Translations under genes and position numbers: made by a program
Shown here: positions 44,060 through 53,451 of the stretch, one piece after another
How the letters are laid out: each line of letters starts with the position of its first letter
Position numbering within the stretch: position 1 is the stretch's first letter
Assembly (NCBI RefSeq): GCF_009650995.1
Contig: NZ_WHVV01000014.1
Coordinates: 18,067 to 82,066, forward strand
DNA: 64,000 nt
Origin: Sporosarcina cascadiensis
Lineage (GTDB): Bacteria > Bacillota > Bacilli > Bacillales_A > Planococcaceae
Direction of reading: 5' to 3'
Notes under the pieces: model-generated
The model's database searches: none
What the model saw: only the letters and a program-made list of their open reading frames with translations
What the model was told of the DNA's origin: nothing

Positions 44060-45676
44060 TTACCCTCCAATTCCGAAGCGCTGCGCTATGCGTGTCAGGC
44101 GTTCTCCGAATAATCTTTGCGCAAGTCCCGACTTGAATGCGAGGAATCCGTAGATTACCATGCCGACACCCGTGCCGATCAGAACATAGAGAAGTGCCTG
44201 CCAGCGACCGACCGGTACATGCAGAGCATTCAGTCCTTTGCTTGTCAGCCAGACGCCCGCAAACATAATCGCATTGAAAATCAAAATGAGAATCACACGT
44301 CTGATCACCATCTGGGATTTATAGTTCAGTACCTTTTTGATGACTAATAAATTGATGCCGACAGCTGTCGCATAACCAATCGCAGTAGCTAAAATCGCAC
44401 CATTCGTCTCGAATACTTTAATTAACGGGATGTTAATAATCATCTTGATAAATAATCCTAGCAATGCAGAGAAGACAATCCATTTATGATAGTCAATTCC
44501 CTGTAAAATCGCCGCTGTCACTGTAAACATGGCAAACAGGATCGCAACAGGTGCATAGGCTGCCAATATATTAGCTCCTGAAACATCGAATTTGTACAAG
44601 AACTGATATATTTCCGTATTCAGAACGATGAGTCCTGTAACCATGGGAATCGTCAGGAATAACATAATCTGATAGGTCTGATCGAGCGAACGCGTAATTC
44701 CCTGCTGGTCATTTTTCGCGTAATAGCTCGTAATAATAGAAATTAATGCCATTGAAAAACCTGTCGCCACCATGACGGGAATCATAACGACCTTATGCGT
44801 CAAGAAATTCAATTTTCCTAAAAGCATGTCACTGACACTGGATAGTCCGATTGATTTCATCGCATCGTTGAATGTTATCATATCGACGAACTGATACAGC
44901 GGATTAATCGTACCGACTAAAACGAACGGAAGTGCATAGGTCAGAATTTCCTTATATATCTGTTTCAGCGGAAGTGATCCGGCCGGCGGACTGTTCGTCA
45001 ATAAATAATTGAATTCATCGCGGTATTTCTTCCAATAGTGATATAAGCTCCAGAGCCCTGCAATCGCACCGATGAATGCAGCAAACACGGCAAACTTCAC
45101 AGCAATGTTCGGAGATAATCCGAGTACATTTACCACGACAAATGTCCCCGCCAAGACGAAGACGATCCGAATAATCTGTTCAATCAATTGCGAGACGGAA
45201 GTCGGTTCGAACTTTTGATACCCCTGCATGAATCCGCGGCTGATGCTGAGCAAAGGAACTGCAAGCAAGGCAAAACTGACCCAGCGGATGACCGATGCAA
45301 TATCTTCCACTGTGAAAATTTGTTCCTCGTCTTTTATGACAAGTCCTGCAATCGGTCCTGCTAAAGCAAACAATGCAAAGAACGTCAGCAAGCCGGTCAG
45401 AGACATGAGCAGCATGCCCGATTTCATTAATTTCCGTCCGGTCGCATAATCGCCGAGCGCATTATATTTTGAAACAAATTTTGAGATGGCAAGCGGCGCT
45501 CCGGAAACAGCGACAGCAAGTGCCAGATTATAAGGTATGTATGCATACTGATAGAGATTGACACTTTCATCCCCGACCATCGCATAAAACGGGATGACAT
45601 AAAGCAATCCAAGTGCCTTCGACAAAAATAAGCCAATTGTTAATATGGCGGTGCCTTTAAGTAGATTCGATGCCAT
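44060..45676 (-). CDS. murJ: Lipid II flippase MurJ (YtgP), MOP superfamily
   Basis: The 538-residue protein is an integral membrane transporter of the MVF/polysaccharide export group, with about 14 hydrophobic helices (for example LKGTAILTIGLFLSKALGLLY at the start) and the family block FVSKYNALGDYATGRKLM. B. subtilis YtgP has been identified as MurJ, which flips lipid II to the outer face for peptidoglycan polymerisation. It stands first in a two-gene unit with the pseudouridine synthase gene. A related export flippase is the alternative, but the synteny supports YtgP. Confidence 0.9.
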   Translation of the reverse strand: MASNLLKGTAILTIGLFLSKALGLLYVIPFYAMVGDESVNLYQYAYIPYNLALAVAVSGAPLAISKFVSKYNALGDYATGRKLMKSGMLLMSLTGLLTFFALFALAGPIAGLVIKDEEQIFTVEDIASVIRWVSFALLAVPLLSISRGFMQGYQKFEPTSVSQLIEQIIRIVFVLAGTFVVVNVLGLSPNIAVKFAVFAAFIGAIAGLWSLYHYWKKYRDEFNYLLTNSPPAGSLPLKQIYKEILTYALPFVLVGTINPLYQFVDMITFNDAMKSIGLSSVSDMLLGKLNFLTHKVVMIPVMVATGFSMALISIITSYYAKNDQQGITRSLDQTYQIMLFLTIPMVTGLIVLNTEIYQFLYKFDVSGANILAAYAPVAILFAMFTVTAAILQGIDYHKWIVFSALLGLFIKMIINIPLIKVFETNGAILATAIGYATAVGINLLVIKKVLNYKSQMVIRRVILILIFNAIMFAGVWLTSKGLNALHVPVGRWQALLYVLIGTGVGMVIYGFLAFKSGLAQRLFGERLTRIAQRFGIGG

Positions 45677-45804
45677 GTTTGATTCCTTCCATTTCTTAAG
45701 AGATACTTATACAGTTTACCCCTCGGCACGTCTTTGTACAATCTTTAACTGACAGCAACTTGGTGTATAATGAAAATCAAAACGAATGAAAGCGTGGTTC
45801 TACT

Positions 45805-47061
45805 ATGTATGATGTAATCGTGATCGGCGGCGGGCCGTCCGGCTTAATGGCTTCCATTGCAGCTGCTGAACAGCATAAGCGGGTGCTGCTTCTTGAAAAA
45901 GGACGAAAGCTCGGCAATAAATTGGCAATTTCCGGCGGCGGACGATGTAATGTCACAAATCGGCTGTCCCAGGAAGAAATCATTAAGAATATCCCGGGAA
46001 ACGGCAAATTTTTATTCGGACCATTCTCTGTATTCAATAACCAGGACATTATCCAGTATTTTGAGGGACTCGGTGTTCCGTTAAAAGAGGAAGATCACGG
46101 CCGGATGTTTCCTGTCTCCAATAAATCCAAAGATGTGGTCAATGCCTTATTGGATCAAATGGATTCACTCGGTGTAGAAGTCCGTCTGGAAAACCGTGTG
46201 CAAAAACTTTTGATGGATGATGAAAAAGTTCTCGGCGTGCGATTGGAAGACGGCGAAGACGTGCGTGCCCATGCAGTTGTGGTGGCAGTCGGCGGCAAAG
46301 CAGTACCCCAGACCGGCAGTACAGGTGACGGCTACCCGTGGGCTGAGCGCGCTGGCCATACGGTGACGACACTTTATCCGACAGAAGTTCCTTTATTGTC
46401 CAGAGAGCCTTTTATCGTTTCGAAAGAACTGCAGGGCCTGGCGCTGCGCGATGTCAGCGTATCTGTGCTGAATAAAAAAGGCAAAATACTCGTGACGCAT
46501 CAAATGGACATGCTCTTCACTCATTTCGGCCTAAGCGGTCCGGCAATTCTCCGCTGCAGTCAATATGTCGTCAAGGAACAGATGAAAAATGGCAGACAGC
46601 CTGTTCTTCTGCAAATCGACTCTGTACCGGATCAGCATGAAGAGCAGCTTGTCCAGTCAATAGCCAAACTTGTAAAAGAAGAATCTAAAAAACAAGTGAA
46701 GACTTCATTAAAAGGACTTGTCCCTGAACGCTGGCTATTATTTTTACTTACTAAATCTGAAATTGGCGAAACGGAAATCGGAGCAGATATTTCTCGCGAA
46801 GCGATTCGAAGACTTGCCCGCCTGTTGAAAAACTTCCCTGTTCACATCACAGGCACACAGCCTATTGAAAAAGCATTCGTTACGGGCGGCGGTGTGTCCG
46901 TGAAAGAAATCGAGCCGAAAACAATGGCATCACGAAAAAAAGCCGGCCTCTTCTTCTGCGGAGAGATTTTGGATATCCACGGCTACACAGGCGGCTACAA
47001 TATAACAGCCGCACTCGTTACCGGCAGATTAGCCGGGATGAATGCCGGGAAGGCAGAATGA
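45805..47061 (+). CDS. ytfP: FAD-dependent oxidoreductase, HI0933/YtfP family
   Basis: A 418-residue flavoprotein with an N-terminal FAD-binding [14 protein letters not shown] (about 8-21), the family sequence [16 protein letters not shown] and a C-terminal [11 protein letters not shown] ... [14 protein letters not shown]. The HI0933 family has no proven substrate in Bacillales; it is annotated as NAD(P)/FAD-dependent. The start ATG follows a modest GAAAG site. It is divergent from murJ and is followed by the 21-bp repeat array and a terminator, so its transcript probably carries the array. Confidence 0.9.
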   Translation: MYDVIVIGGGPSGLMASIAAAEQHKRVLLLEKGRKLGNKLAISGGGRCNVTNRLSQEEIIKNIPGNGKFLFGPFSVFNNQDIIQYFEGLGVPLKEEDHGRMFPVSNKSKDVVNALLDQMDSLGVEVRLENRVQKLLMDDEKVLGVRLEDGEDVRAHAVVVAVGGKAVPQTGSTGDGYPWAERAGHTVTTLYPTEVPLLSREPFIVSKELQGLALRDVSVSVLNKKGKILVTHQMDMLFTHFGLSGPAILRCSQYVVKEQMKNGRQPVLLQIDSVPDQHEEQLVQSIAKLVKEESKKQVKTSLKGLVPERWLLFLLTKSEIGETEIGADISREAIRRLARLLKNFPVHITGTQPIEKAFVTGGGVSVKEIEPKTMASRKKAGLFFCGEILDIHGYTGGYNITAALVTGRLAGMNAGKAE

Positions 47062-47073
47062 AATCTCGGGACC

Positions 47074-47220
47074 TATGATCACTTGAATGTGAGTTATGAG
47101 CGGCAACAGGGCTGCTATGATCACACAGCCGGCACCAATGATCTCCTGCCGGGACGATATGAGCGGCTGGACACGGAGTATGAGCGCCTGCCCGCAATTC
47201 ATGATCACCTGCCCGCCATC
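47074..47220. repeat. Seven-unit 21-bp tandem repeat
   Basis: Units start at 47074, 47095, 47116, 47137, 47158, 47179 and 47200, exactly 21 bp apart. Each begins with a conserved nonamer of the form HATGAKCDS (TATGATCAC, TATGAGCGG, TATGATCAC, AATGATCTC, TATGAGCGG, TATGAGCGC, CATGATCAC) followed by 12 variable GC-richer bases. The array lies between the ytfP stop and its terminator. A period of 21 would equal seven codons; the minus strand reads through as a heptapeptide repeat with conserved His, but no start signal supports a gene. Confidence 0.85.
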
Positions 47221-47228
47221 CGCACAAT

Positions 47229-47278
47229 AAAATAAGCCGTCCGGAGATTTCACATCTCCGGACGGCTATTATTTTATT
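47229..47278. terminator. Bidirectional terminator between ytfP and leuS
   Basis: AATAGCCGTCCGGAGAT and its complement form a stem of about 16 bp with a 5-nt loop; T-rich flanks on both sides. Confidence 0.9.
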
Positions 47279-49692
47279 TATCCAGCGACAATATTGACCA
47301 AACGTCCAGGAATCGCAATAATTTTCTTCAATTCCTTGCCGTCCATCCATTGCTTGACATCTTCATTTTCCAATGCAGCTTGTTCCAGCTCTTCTTTCGT
47401 GCTGTCTTTCGCTACCGTAATTTTTGCACGGATTTTACCGTTGATCTGAACTGCCACTTCAACTGTGTCATCCGTTAATTTCGTCTCATCATATGTTGGC
47501 CACTGTGCATAGACAGCTGTTTCTGTGTGGCCAAGTTTCGCCCACAGTTCTTCTGATAAGTGCGGCGTGATTGGTGAAATCAGCAGAATGAATCCTTCGA
47601 TATAGGATTTCGGCAATTTATCTGCTTTATAGCACTCATTGATGAAGACCATCATCTGAGAAATTGCTGTATTATTGCGCATCGCTTCAAAGTCTTCCGT
47701 AACCTTCTTGACAGTCTGGTTATACACTTTTTCAAGCGGACCGCCGGTGTCATCTGTCAATTTGTCTGTCATCGAACCATCTTCATTAACCAATAAACGC
47801 CAGATGCGGTCCAGGAATCGGCGGGATCCGTCCAGACCATTTGTCGACCATTCTTTCGAAGCGTCAAGCGGCCCCATAAACATTTCATACAGACGCAAAG
47901 TATCCGCGCCGTGCGAATGAACGATATCATCCGGATTGATGACATTGCCGAGGGACTTCGACATTTTCACATGCCCTTCCCCTAAGATCATTCCCTGGTT
48001 GAATAGTTTCTGGAACGGCTCTTTCGTCTGGACCACGCCGATATCATACAATACCTTATGCCAGAAACGTGCATATAATAGATGCAGTACCGCGTGCTCT
48101 GCTCCGCCTACATAGATATCGACCGGCAGCCAGCGTTTTGCCAGTTCCGGATCTACCAATGCTTCCTCATTATGAGGATCGATGTAGCGCAAGTAATACC
48201 AGCAGCTTCCTGCCCATTGCGGCATTGTGTTTGTTTCGCGGCGGCCCTTCATTCCGGTTTTTGGGTCTACTACATTAATCCATTCCGTAATATTCGCAAG
48301 CGGTGATTCACCTGTTCCGCTCGGCTTAATATTATCCGTCACCGGCAGCATCAGCGGCAAATCAGATTCCTCTACCGTTGTCATTGTACCGTCTTCCCAA
48401 TGAATGATTGGAATCGGCTCACCCCAATAACGCTGACGGGAGAACAGCCAGTCGCGCAGACGATATGTAATTTTACGTTCGCCGGTGCCCTGTTCTTCAA
48501 ACCATTCAATTGATTGCTTGATTGCTTCTTCTTTATCCAGCCCGTTCAGGAATTCAGAATTCACATGCTCCCCTTCACCTGCATAAGCTTCCTCTTCAAT
48601 ATTGCCGCCTGAAACGACTTCAATAATTGGCAAGTCAAATGTTTTTGCAAATTCATAATCACGCTCGTCATGCGCAGGAACCGCCATGATCGCCCCAGTA
48701 CCGTAAGATGCCAATACATAATCTGCAATCCAAATCGGCATTTTCACACCGCTTGCCGGGTTCACGGCATATGCCCCGGTAAATACACCGGTTTTATTTT
48801 TTGCCAAGTCCGTACGTTCCAAATCACTCTTTGATTTCACTTGGTCTATATACTGTTCGACAGCTTCGCGCTGGGCGTCAGTCGTAATCTTCTGTACTAA
48901 TTTATGCTCTGGTGCCAAAACTGCATACGTCGCGCCGAAAATGGTATCCGGACGTGTCGTGAACGCTTCAAATGAAAGATCAGTATCAGCAATCTCAAAT
49001 TTGAGCTGTGCACCTTCCGAACGGCCAATCCAGTTGCGCTGCATGTCTTTTAAGCTTTCAGGCCAGTCTAGCTCATCTAAATCTTCGAGTAAACGATCAG
49101 CATATTCCGTAATACGCAATACCCACTGACGCATCGGGCGGCGTTCGACCGGATGATTCCCGCGTTCAGACAAACCATCAATTACTTCTTCATTTGCCAG
49201 AACCGTCCCTAACGCAGGACACCAGTTGACCGGCACTTCATCCACATACGCAAGCCCCTTATTATACAGCTGAATAAAAATCCACTGAGTCCACTTATAA
49301 TAGCTTGGATCAGTCGTGTTGATTTCACGGTCCCAATCATAAGAAAAACCTAATTCCTGCATTTGACGCTTGAAAGTTGCAATGTTTTTCGCTGTAAATT
49401 CAGCCGGATCATTTCCTGTGTCGATTGCATACTGCTCTGCTGGAAGACCAAAGGCATCCCAACCCATTGGATGCAGCACGTTATAGCCTTGCTTACGTTT
49501 GAATGCACTTAGAATATCCGTCGCAATATAGCCCAGCGGATGACCCACGTGAAGACCCGCTCCAGACGGATACGGAAACATGTCCAATGCATAAAACTTC
49601 GGTTTTGACGGATCATCCGTCATTTTATACGTCTTATTTTCGTTCCAATATTTCTGCCATTTTTCTTCAATCTGTGCATGATTATAACTCAT
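47278..49692 (-). CDS. leuS: Leucyl-tRNA synthetase
   Basis: LeuRS charges tRNA-Leu and edits mischarged products. Class I motifs are HVGH at 48-51 ([17 protein letters not shown]) and KMSKS in [12 protein letters not shown]. The CP1 editing domain contains the T-rich [16 protein letters not shown] and the conserved Asp in [11 protein letters not shown]. Length is 804 residues from ATG 49692 ([12 protein letters not shown]), which follows GGAGGA by 8 nt; the frame opened at 49713 overlaps that site. It is controlled by a T-box leader and is monocistronic. Confidence 0.98.
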   Translation of the reverse strand: MSYNHAQIEEKWQKYWNENKTYKMTDDPSKPKFYALDMFPYPSGAGLHVGHPLGYIATDILSAFKRKQGYNVLHPMGWDAFGLPAEQYAIDTGNDPAEFTAKNIATFKRQMQELGFSYDWDREINTTDPSYYKWTQWIFIQLYNKGLAYVDEVPVNWCPALGTVLANEEVIDGLSERGNHPVERRPMRQWVLRITEYADRLLEDLDELDWPESLKDMQRNWIGRSEGAQLKFEIADTDLSFEAFTTRPDTIFGATYAVLAPEHKLVQKITTDAQREAVEQYIDQVKSKSDLERTDLAKNKTGVFTGAYAVNPASGVKMPIWIADYVLASYGTGAIMAVPAHDERDYEFAKTFDLPIIEVVSGGNIEEEAYAGEGEHVNSEFLNGLDKEEAIKQSIEWFEEQGTGERKITYRLRDWLFSRQRYWGEPIPIIHWEDGTMTTVEESDLPLMLPVTDNIKPSGTGESPLANITEWINVVDPKTGMKGRRETNTMPQWAGSCWYYLRYIDPHNEEALVDPELAKRWLPVDIYVGGAEHAVLHLLYARFWHKVLYDIGVVQTKEPFQKLFNQGMILGEGHVKMSKSLGNVINPDDIVHSHGADTLRLYEMFMGPLDASKEWSTNGLDGSRRFLDRIWRLLVNEDGSMTDKLTDDTGGPLEKVYNQTVKKVTEDFEAMRNNTAISQMMVFINECYKADKLPKSYIEGFILLISPITPHLSEELWAKLGHTETAVYAQWPTYDETKLTDDTVEVAVQINGKIRAKITVAKDSTKEELEQAALENEDVKQWMDGKELKKIIAIPGRLVNIVAG

Positions 49693-49711
49693 CTGAAAAT
49701 TCCTCCAATTC

Positions 49712-49957
49712 AAATAAAAAGACCTCCGCCCCTGTCATAAGGGACGAAAGCCATATAGATTCCCGCGGTACCACCCAAATTGACGGTTGAATCCGTCCAA
49801 CTTGAATCCTTAACGCGGAATACGGTATCAGTTACATCAATTCACCAATACAGGCTCCCAGGCGAGTTCGTTCTTCGTTTATACAGACTTGCACTGACCG
49901 TCTGCTCCCTGAAAATAAACGATAGAAGTACTATTCCTGATCTAAACCTTCATTATT
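49712..49957 (-). promoter_or_regulatory. T-box leader of leuS
   Basis: On the minus strand GGGTGGTACCGCG (49763-49775 region) is the T-box core. A terminator hairpin follows at 49712-49753 with a TTTTT tail. A leucine codon CUC at 49866-49864, in the context GAA-CUC-GCC, is the likely specifier. A promoter TTGTAT, 17 nt, TAAACT (-10 at 49969-49964) precedes it. Confidence 0.93.
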
Positions 49958-50098
49958 TTCTTCAGTTTACCCGAAACATCGTTTGAATACAAGCCTTCCC
50001 TGTCGCTTTCTGACGTATAAATGCGGATTGTTAAGATTGTCATATGATGCAGATGCTGATTCCATGGTACAATGTTTTTGGTAAAGGAGCTGGAAACA

Positions 50099-51058
50099 AT
50101 GAACACATCAACATTTCCGTTCCCTAGTGAAGGGAAACGGTACCATACATGGTCACGTCATTTAAAAGATACATTCGGATGCAAAATTGCGAAAGTCGCG
50201 TTGGACGCCGGTTTTGACTGTCCAAACCGTGACGGAACGGTGGCGCATGGCGGCTGCACATTTTGCAGCGTCGCAGGTTCCGGCGATTTTGCTGGAGACC
50301 GCGTCGATCCAATCAGCGTACAATTTGCGGAAATCAAGGAACGTTCGCAGCGCAAATGGAAAGACGCGAAGTACATGGCATATTTCCAGGCCTACACTAA
50401 TACACATGCCCCCCTTCCTGTACTGAAGGAAAAGTTCGAAGCTGCACTGGCACAGGAAGGCGTCGTTGCACTTTCCATAGCAACCCGTCCGGACTGTCTT
50501 CCCGACGACGTTGTCGAATATTTGGCTGAGCTGAATGAACGTACTTATTTATGGGTGGAACTTGGATTGCAGACTGTCCATGAATCTACGGGCAAATTAA
50601 TTAACCGCGCACATGACTTTGCCTGCTATCAAGAGGGTGTTGATAAGCTGCGAAAGCACGGTATCCGTATATGCAGCCATATCATCAACGGCCTGCCGGG
50701 CGAAACGGAAGAAATGATGATGGAAACCGCACAGGCTGTTGCAAAGCTGGACGTACAGGGAATTAAAATTCATTTGCTTCATTTACTAAAAGGCACGCCA
50801 ATGGTGAAACAGTATGAAAAAGGCAAGCTGGAATTCTTGACGAAAGAGGCATATATCAATTTGGTCGTTGATCAACTAGAGATCATGCCTCCTGAGATGA
50901 TTGTGCATCGGATTACCGGAGACGGACCTATCGATATGTTGATCGGACCGATGTGGAGTGTAACGAAGTGGGAAGTTTTGAACGGTATTGATGCGGAGCT
51001 GGAAAGACGGAACAGCTGGCAGGGTAAACATTATCTTCAAGAGGTGACAATCGATTGA
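50099..51058 (+). CDS. mnmL: Radical SAM tRNA modification enzyme MnmL (YtqA)
   Basis: The protein is a radical SAM enzyme of the YhcC/YtqA family (319 residues). The Fe-S cluster cysteines are in DCPNRDGTVAHGGCTFC, a C-X11-C-X2-C spacing near residues 39-54; GLPGETEEMM and HLLHLLKGTPM are family blocks. Recent work, as I recall it, assigns YtqA (MnmL) to conversion of the cmnm5 side chain to nm5 on wobble uridine of tRNA in Gram-positives, before methylation by MnmM. ATG 50099 has AAAGGAG 8-9 nt upstream. It overlaps the mnmM start by 4 nt. Confidence 0.88.
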   Translation: MNTSTFPFPSEGKRYHTWSRHLKDTFGCKIAKVALDAGFDCPNRDGTVAHGGCTFCSVAGSGDFAGDRVDPISVQFAEIKERSQRKWKDAKYMAYFQAYTNTHAPLPVLKEKFEAALAQEGVVALSIATRPDCLPDDVVEYLAELNERTYLWVELGLQTVHESTGKLINRAHDFACYQEGVDKLRKHGIRICSHIINGLPGETEEMMMETAQAVAKLDVQGIKIHLLHLLKGTPMVKQYEKGKLEFLTKEAYINLVVDQLEIMPPEMIVHRITGDGPIDMLIGPMWSVTKWEVLNGIDAELERRNSWQGKHYLQEVTID

Positions 51059-51657
51059 CAGACATTATTTTGCACCGTGTCCTGCCTATTTCAAAGCGGC
51101 TCATATCTGAACGGGTGCAGTCAGGAGAAACGGTAGTCGATGCGACTGCGGGTAATGGAAACGATACATTATTTTTGGCCGAACTGGTAGGAGAAAACGG
51201 CCGTGTGATCGCTTTTGATATTCAACAGAAGGCGCTTGATGCAACAAAGCAGCATCTTGGCGAGTTGGCAGGTCGCACCCGGCTGATTCTGGACAGTCAT
51301 GCAAATGTCCGAGAATATGTGGATGGAGAAATTGGCGGAGCGATGTTCAATTTGGGATATTTGCCATACAGTGAAGACGAGAGCATCATTACCACTCCTT
51401 CTTCCACTATTGCTGCGCTCGATGCTCTGCTTGGCTTGCTGAAAAAATCTGGTATCATTACAATCACCGTGTATGACGGTCATGATGGCGGCAGTGAAGA
51501 GCGTGATGCGCTGCTTGCATATATCCGGACGCTGCATCAGGGAGATGTACATGCAATCCGCTATGAATTGCTGAATCAGCGCAGAAACCCTCCGTTTTTG
51601 ATTGCTATGGAGAAAATGAGGGATTTTACGGAAGTGCGTAAAGTGGCTGATGAATAA
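51055..51657 (+). CDS. mnmM: SAM-dependent tRNA methyltransferase MnmM (YtqB)
   Basis: A 200-residue class I methyltransferase with the SAM motif DATAGNGNDT (about 29-38), FDIQQKALDA and the FNLGYLPYSED segment. YtqB/MnmM has been reported to methylate nm5s2U to mnm5s2U at the wobble position of tRNA in Gram-positive bacteria, replacing MnmC of E. coli. Start is TTG 51055, overlapping the upstream stop, with GAGGTGA 7 nt before it. Coupling to the radical SAM gene supports a shared pathway. Confidence 0.88.
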   Translation: MTDIILHRVLPISKRLISERVQSGETVVDATAGNGNDTLFLAELVGENGRVIAFDIQQKALDATKQHLGELAGRTRLILDSHANVREYVDGEIGGAMFNLGYLPYSEDESIITTPSSTIAALDALLGLLKKSGIITITVYDGHDGGSEERDALLAYIRTLHQGDVHAIRYELLNQRRNPPFLIAMEKMRDFTEVRKVADE

Positions 51658-51659
51658 AT

Positions 51660-51703
51660 GAAAGCCCGTGAAACTGCTTAATTCAGCAATCACGGGCTTT
51701 TTG
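51660..51703. terminator. Bidirectional terminator between mnmM and the SDR gene
   Basis: AAAGCCCGTGA and TCACGGGCTTT form the main stem around a small inner CTG/CAG stem; T-rich end on the plus strand. Confidence 0.88.
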
Positions 51704-51709
51704 AGATTA

Positions 51710-52432
51710 TTATGTCTGTCTGATATCTGAAATAGTTTCTGCTTCCAAGAAATTTGTTTCTTTCGTAAAGCGTAGTAATTGTCCGGCCGTTTCCTCAGCA
51801 GTACTTAGCTGACCCTGTTCTTTATAATTAACGAATTTTTCAAGATGAGGAAATTGTTCAGCTGATGAGGAACGGATAGTTTCCTGCATCCCCGTGTCAA
51901 TAATACCCGGAGCGATAGAGACAATACCCACTGGATTGGCGGCTTGTCTCTGTTCAAGAGCCACAACTGCGGAAAACTGATCCAGCCCCGCTTTCGTTGC
52001 ACAATAGATGCTCCAACCCTCATATGCATATCTTCCGGCACCCGAAGAGATATTCAACACTTTCTTTGTCCCCGTAAACTCTTCCAGAGAAGCAATAAAA
52101 GTATTGATTAATTGAATCGGTGCCGTCAAGTTCACTTGTACAGCCCGTTCGACTTCTTCAGCGGGCAACGCGCCGGTTAAGCTGATCGGATCGATGACTC
52201 CCGCGTTATTGATAAGAGTAAATGAACCCGCTTTGTCCAGATGACGCATCACAATTGATTTCAGCAGTGCAGACGCTTTCTCCGTATCCGTAACGTCAAC
52301 CTCTTTTATATGCTCAAGCTGATCCGGATTTGAGCGGGCCAAGCCATATACCGCTGCGCCATCCTCACCGAATTGCTTGTACAGTTCCTTGCCGATCCCT
52401 TTCGAAGCCCCTGTAATAATCACTATATCCAT
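51710..52432 (-). CDS. Short-chain dehydrogenase (YueD/benzil reductase-like)
   Basis: A 240-residue classical SDR with the NAD(P)-binding TGASKGIG (7-14), NNAGV, the catalytic Ser in NISSGAG and the YCATK tetrad. It resembles sepiapterin-reductase-type enzymes and B. subtilis YueD, an (S)-benzoin-forming benzil reductase. The natural substrate is unknown. GGGGAGTGA precedes the ATG. It lies 17 nt after a small membrane-peptide gene on the same strand and is probably co-transcribed with it. Confidence 0.85.
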   Translation of the reverse strand: MDIVIITGASKGIGKELYKQFGEDGAAVYGLARSNPDQLEHIKEVDVTDTEKASALLKSIVMRHLDKAGSFTLINNAGVIDPISLTGALPAEEVERAVQVNLTAPIQLINTFIASLEEFTGTKKVLNISSGAGRYAYEGWSIYCATKAGLDQFSAVVALEQRQAANPVGIVSIAPGIIDTGMQETIRSSSAEQFPHLEKFVNYKEQGQLSTAEETAGQLLRFTKETNFLEAETISDIRQT

Positions 52433-52449
52433 TTCGAATCACTCCCCTA

Positions 52450-52581
52450 TCATAACAAGCTGCTCATTGCTGCTATGTATTCATCCGCTGTTTTGTCCGG
52501 CAGCTCAAAAAAAAGAATCCAGCAATAGATCAAAATAGCGACCACGATAATAATCAGCAGTATCATCTGACGTCTGTTCAA
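52450..52581 (-). CDS. Small single-span membrane peptide (43 residues)
   Basis: A short reading frame from TTG 52581, preceded by AAGGGACGTGA, codes for a peptide with a basic N-terminus (MNRRQ), one hydrophobic helix of about 20 residues (MILLIIIVVAILIYCWILFF) and a short acidic tail ending SSLL. It ends 17 nt before the SDR gene. The positive-inside pattern predicts the N-terminus in the cytoplasm. I do not recognise a family. It is shorter than usual gene-calling limits; support comes from its ribosome binding site, codon composition and operon-like spacing. Confidence 0.55.
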   Translation of the reverse strand: MNRRQMILLIIIVVAILIYCWILFFELPDKTADEYIAAMSSLL

Positions 52582-52654
52582 AAAGTCACGTCCCTTACTA
52601 ATTCTATACTGTCATAACTATAGCATAACAGGTCTGCAGCATTATGAGGACAAG

Positions 52655-52690
52655 CAAAAAAACCTGCATGTAAGATGGAATGAATGCAGG
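52655..52690 (-). terminator. Terminator of the DnaQ-like gene
   Basis: CCTGCAT and ATGCAGG form a stem with a 14-nt loop; on the minus strand it is followed by eight T. Confidence 0.8.
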
Positions 52691-52703
52691 CTGGAAGTTT
52701 AAA

Positions 52704-53369
52704 CTAGATTTGAGAAGCAAACTTATACGCCCCGCCATTTTTGATTCGAAGCAAATCTGCTAGTGTTTTAATGCCCTGCCGTTCAAGTTTCTTTAACAGC
52801 TCCGTAAATACATGTGCAGTAGTCAAAGCGTCCCCCAACGCACGATGCCGCTCGAAAACTTCTGTTCCAAACATTTTCGCGTAGTCTTCAAGATCCTGCT
52901 GCTCGCCCGAAGGATCTAAATAGCGTATCAAGTGCATCGTATCAAAAGAAGTCGGCATTTGGAATGTATATTTCTGCCTTCCTAATTCTTTCTTAATGAC
53001 CATTTCATCAAAATTGACATGATGCCCCACCCAGCCGCCGCTTTTGTTTTTTTCAATGAACGCAAAATACTCTTCTATTGCGGTCAGCGGCATAGGTGCC
53101 TCGTCTACTTGTTCCTGCTTTATATTAGTTAATTTTTGGATTAAAGGCGGAATCTCTCTTGAGGGATTTACAAATGTCTGAAATACCCGGTCTGTGACTT
53201 GAAACCCTTCCACTTGCACCGCACCGATCTCAATCATACGGTCACTCGCTCCAATGGCGAAGCCTGTTGTTTCCGTATCAAATACAGTAAAACTCATATC
53301 TTGCAGCGGGGTATTCAGCTGAAGTGATTGCTGCAGCTCGTAGGTTAATTTTTTCTTCTTCCAAAACAT
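52704..53369 (-). CDS. DnaQ-like 3'-5' exonuclease (DEDDh)
   Basis: A 221-residue exonuclease of the DnaQ/epsilon superfamily. Exo I is FDTETTG with D31 and E33, Exo II GHHVNFDEM, and Exo III HRALGDALTTAHVF with the catalytic His and Asp. It is a stand-alone domain, whereas the replicative PolC of Firmicutes carries its own proofreading domain, so its role is not replication fidelity in a simple sense. ATG 53369 (MFWKKKKLTY) follows AAAGGGAG; the frame opened at 53429 precedes that site. It lies 82 nt after the DUF294 gene, a pairing seen in other bacteria near acetate transporters. Confidence 0.85.
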   Translation of the reverse strand: MFWKKKKLTYELQQSLQLNTPLQDMSFTVFDTETTGFAIGASDRMIEIGAVQVEGFQVTDRVFQTFVNPSREIPPLIQKLTNIKQEQVDEAPMPLTAIEEYFAFIEKNKSGGWVGHHVNFDEMVIKKELGRQKYTFQMPTSFDTMHLIRYLDPSGEQQDLEDYAKMFGTEVFERHRALGDALTTAHVFTELLKKLERQGIKTLADLLRIKNGGAYKFASQI

Positions 53370-53451
53370 GGTTTTGCTCCCTTTCTCTTTATATAGTACA
53401 TTACGCACAAGGTGCACAAGGATTTTCATTCAAATTATATGAACTCGATAT

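Noticed and set aside
47074..47220. Possible CRISPR array
   Set aside because: The period is 21 bp with a conserved core of only about 7-9 bp; real arrays have longer identical repeats and 30-bp-scale spacers. No cas gene is present.
47018..47350. 110-residue minus-strand frame with His-containing heptapeptide repeats
   Set aside because: The heptads simply mirror the 21-bp DNA repeat; the frame runs through the bidirectional terminator and the end of leuS and has no start signal.
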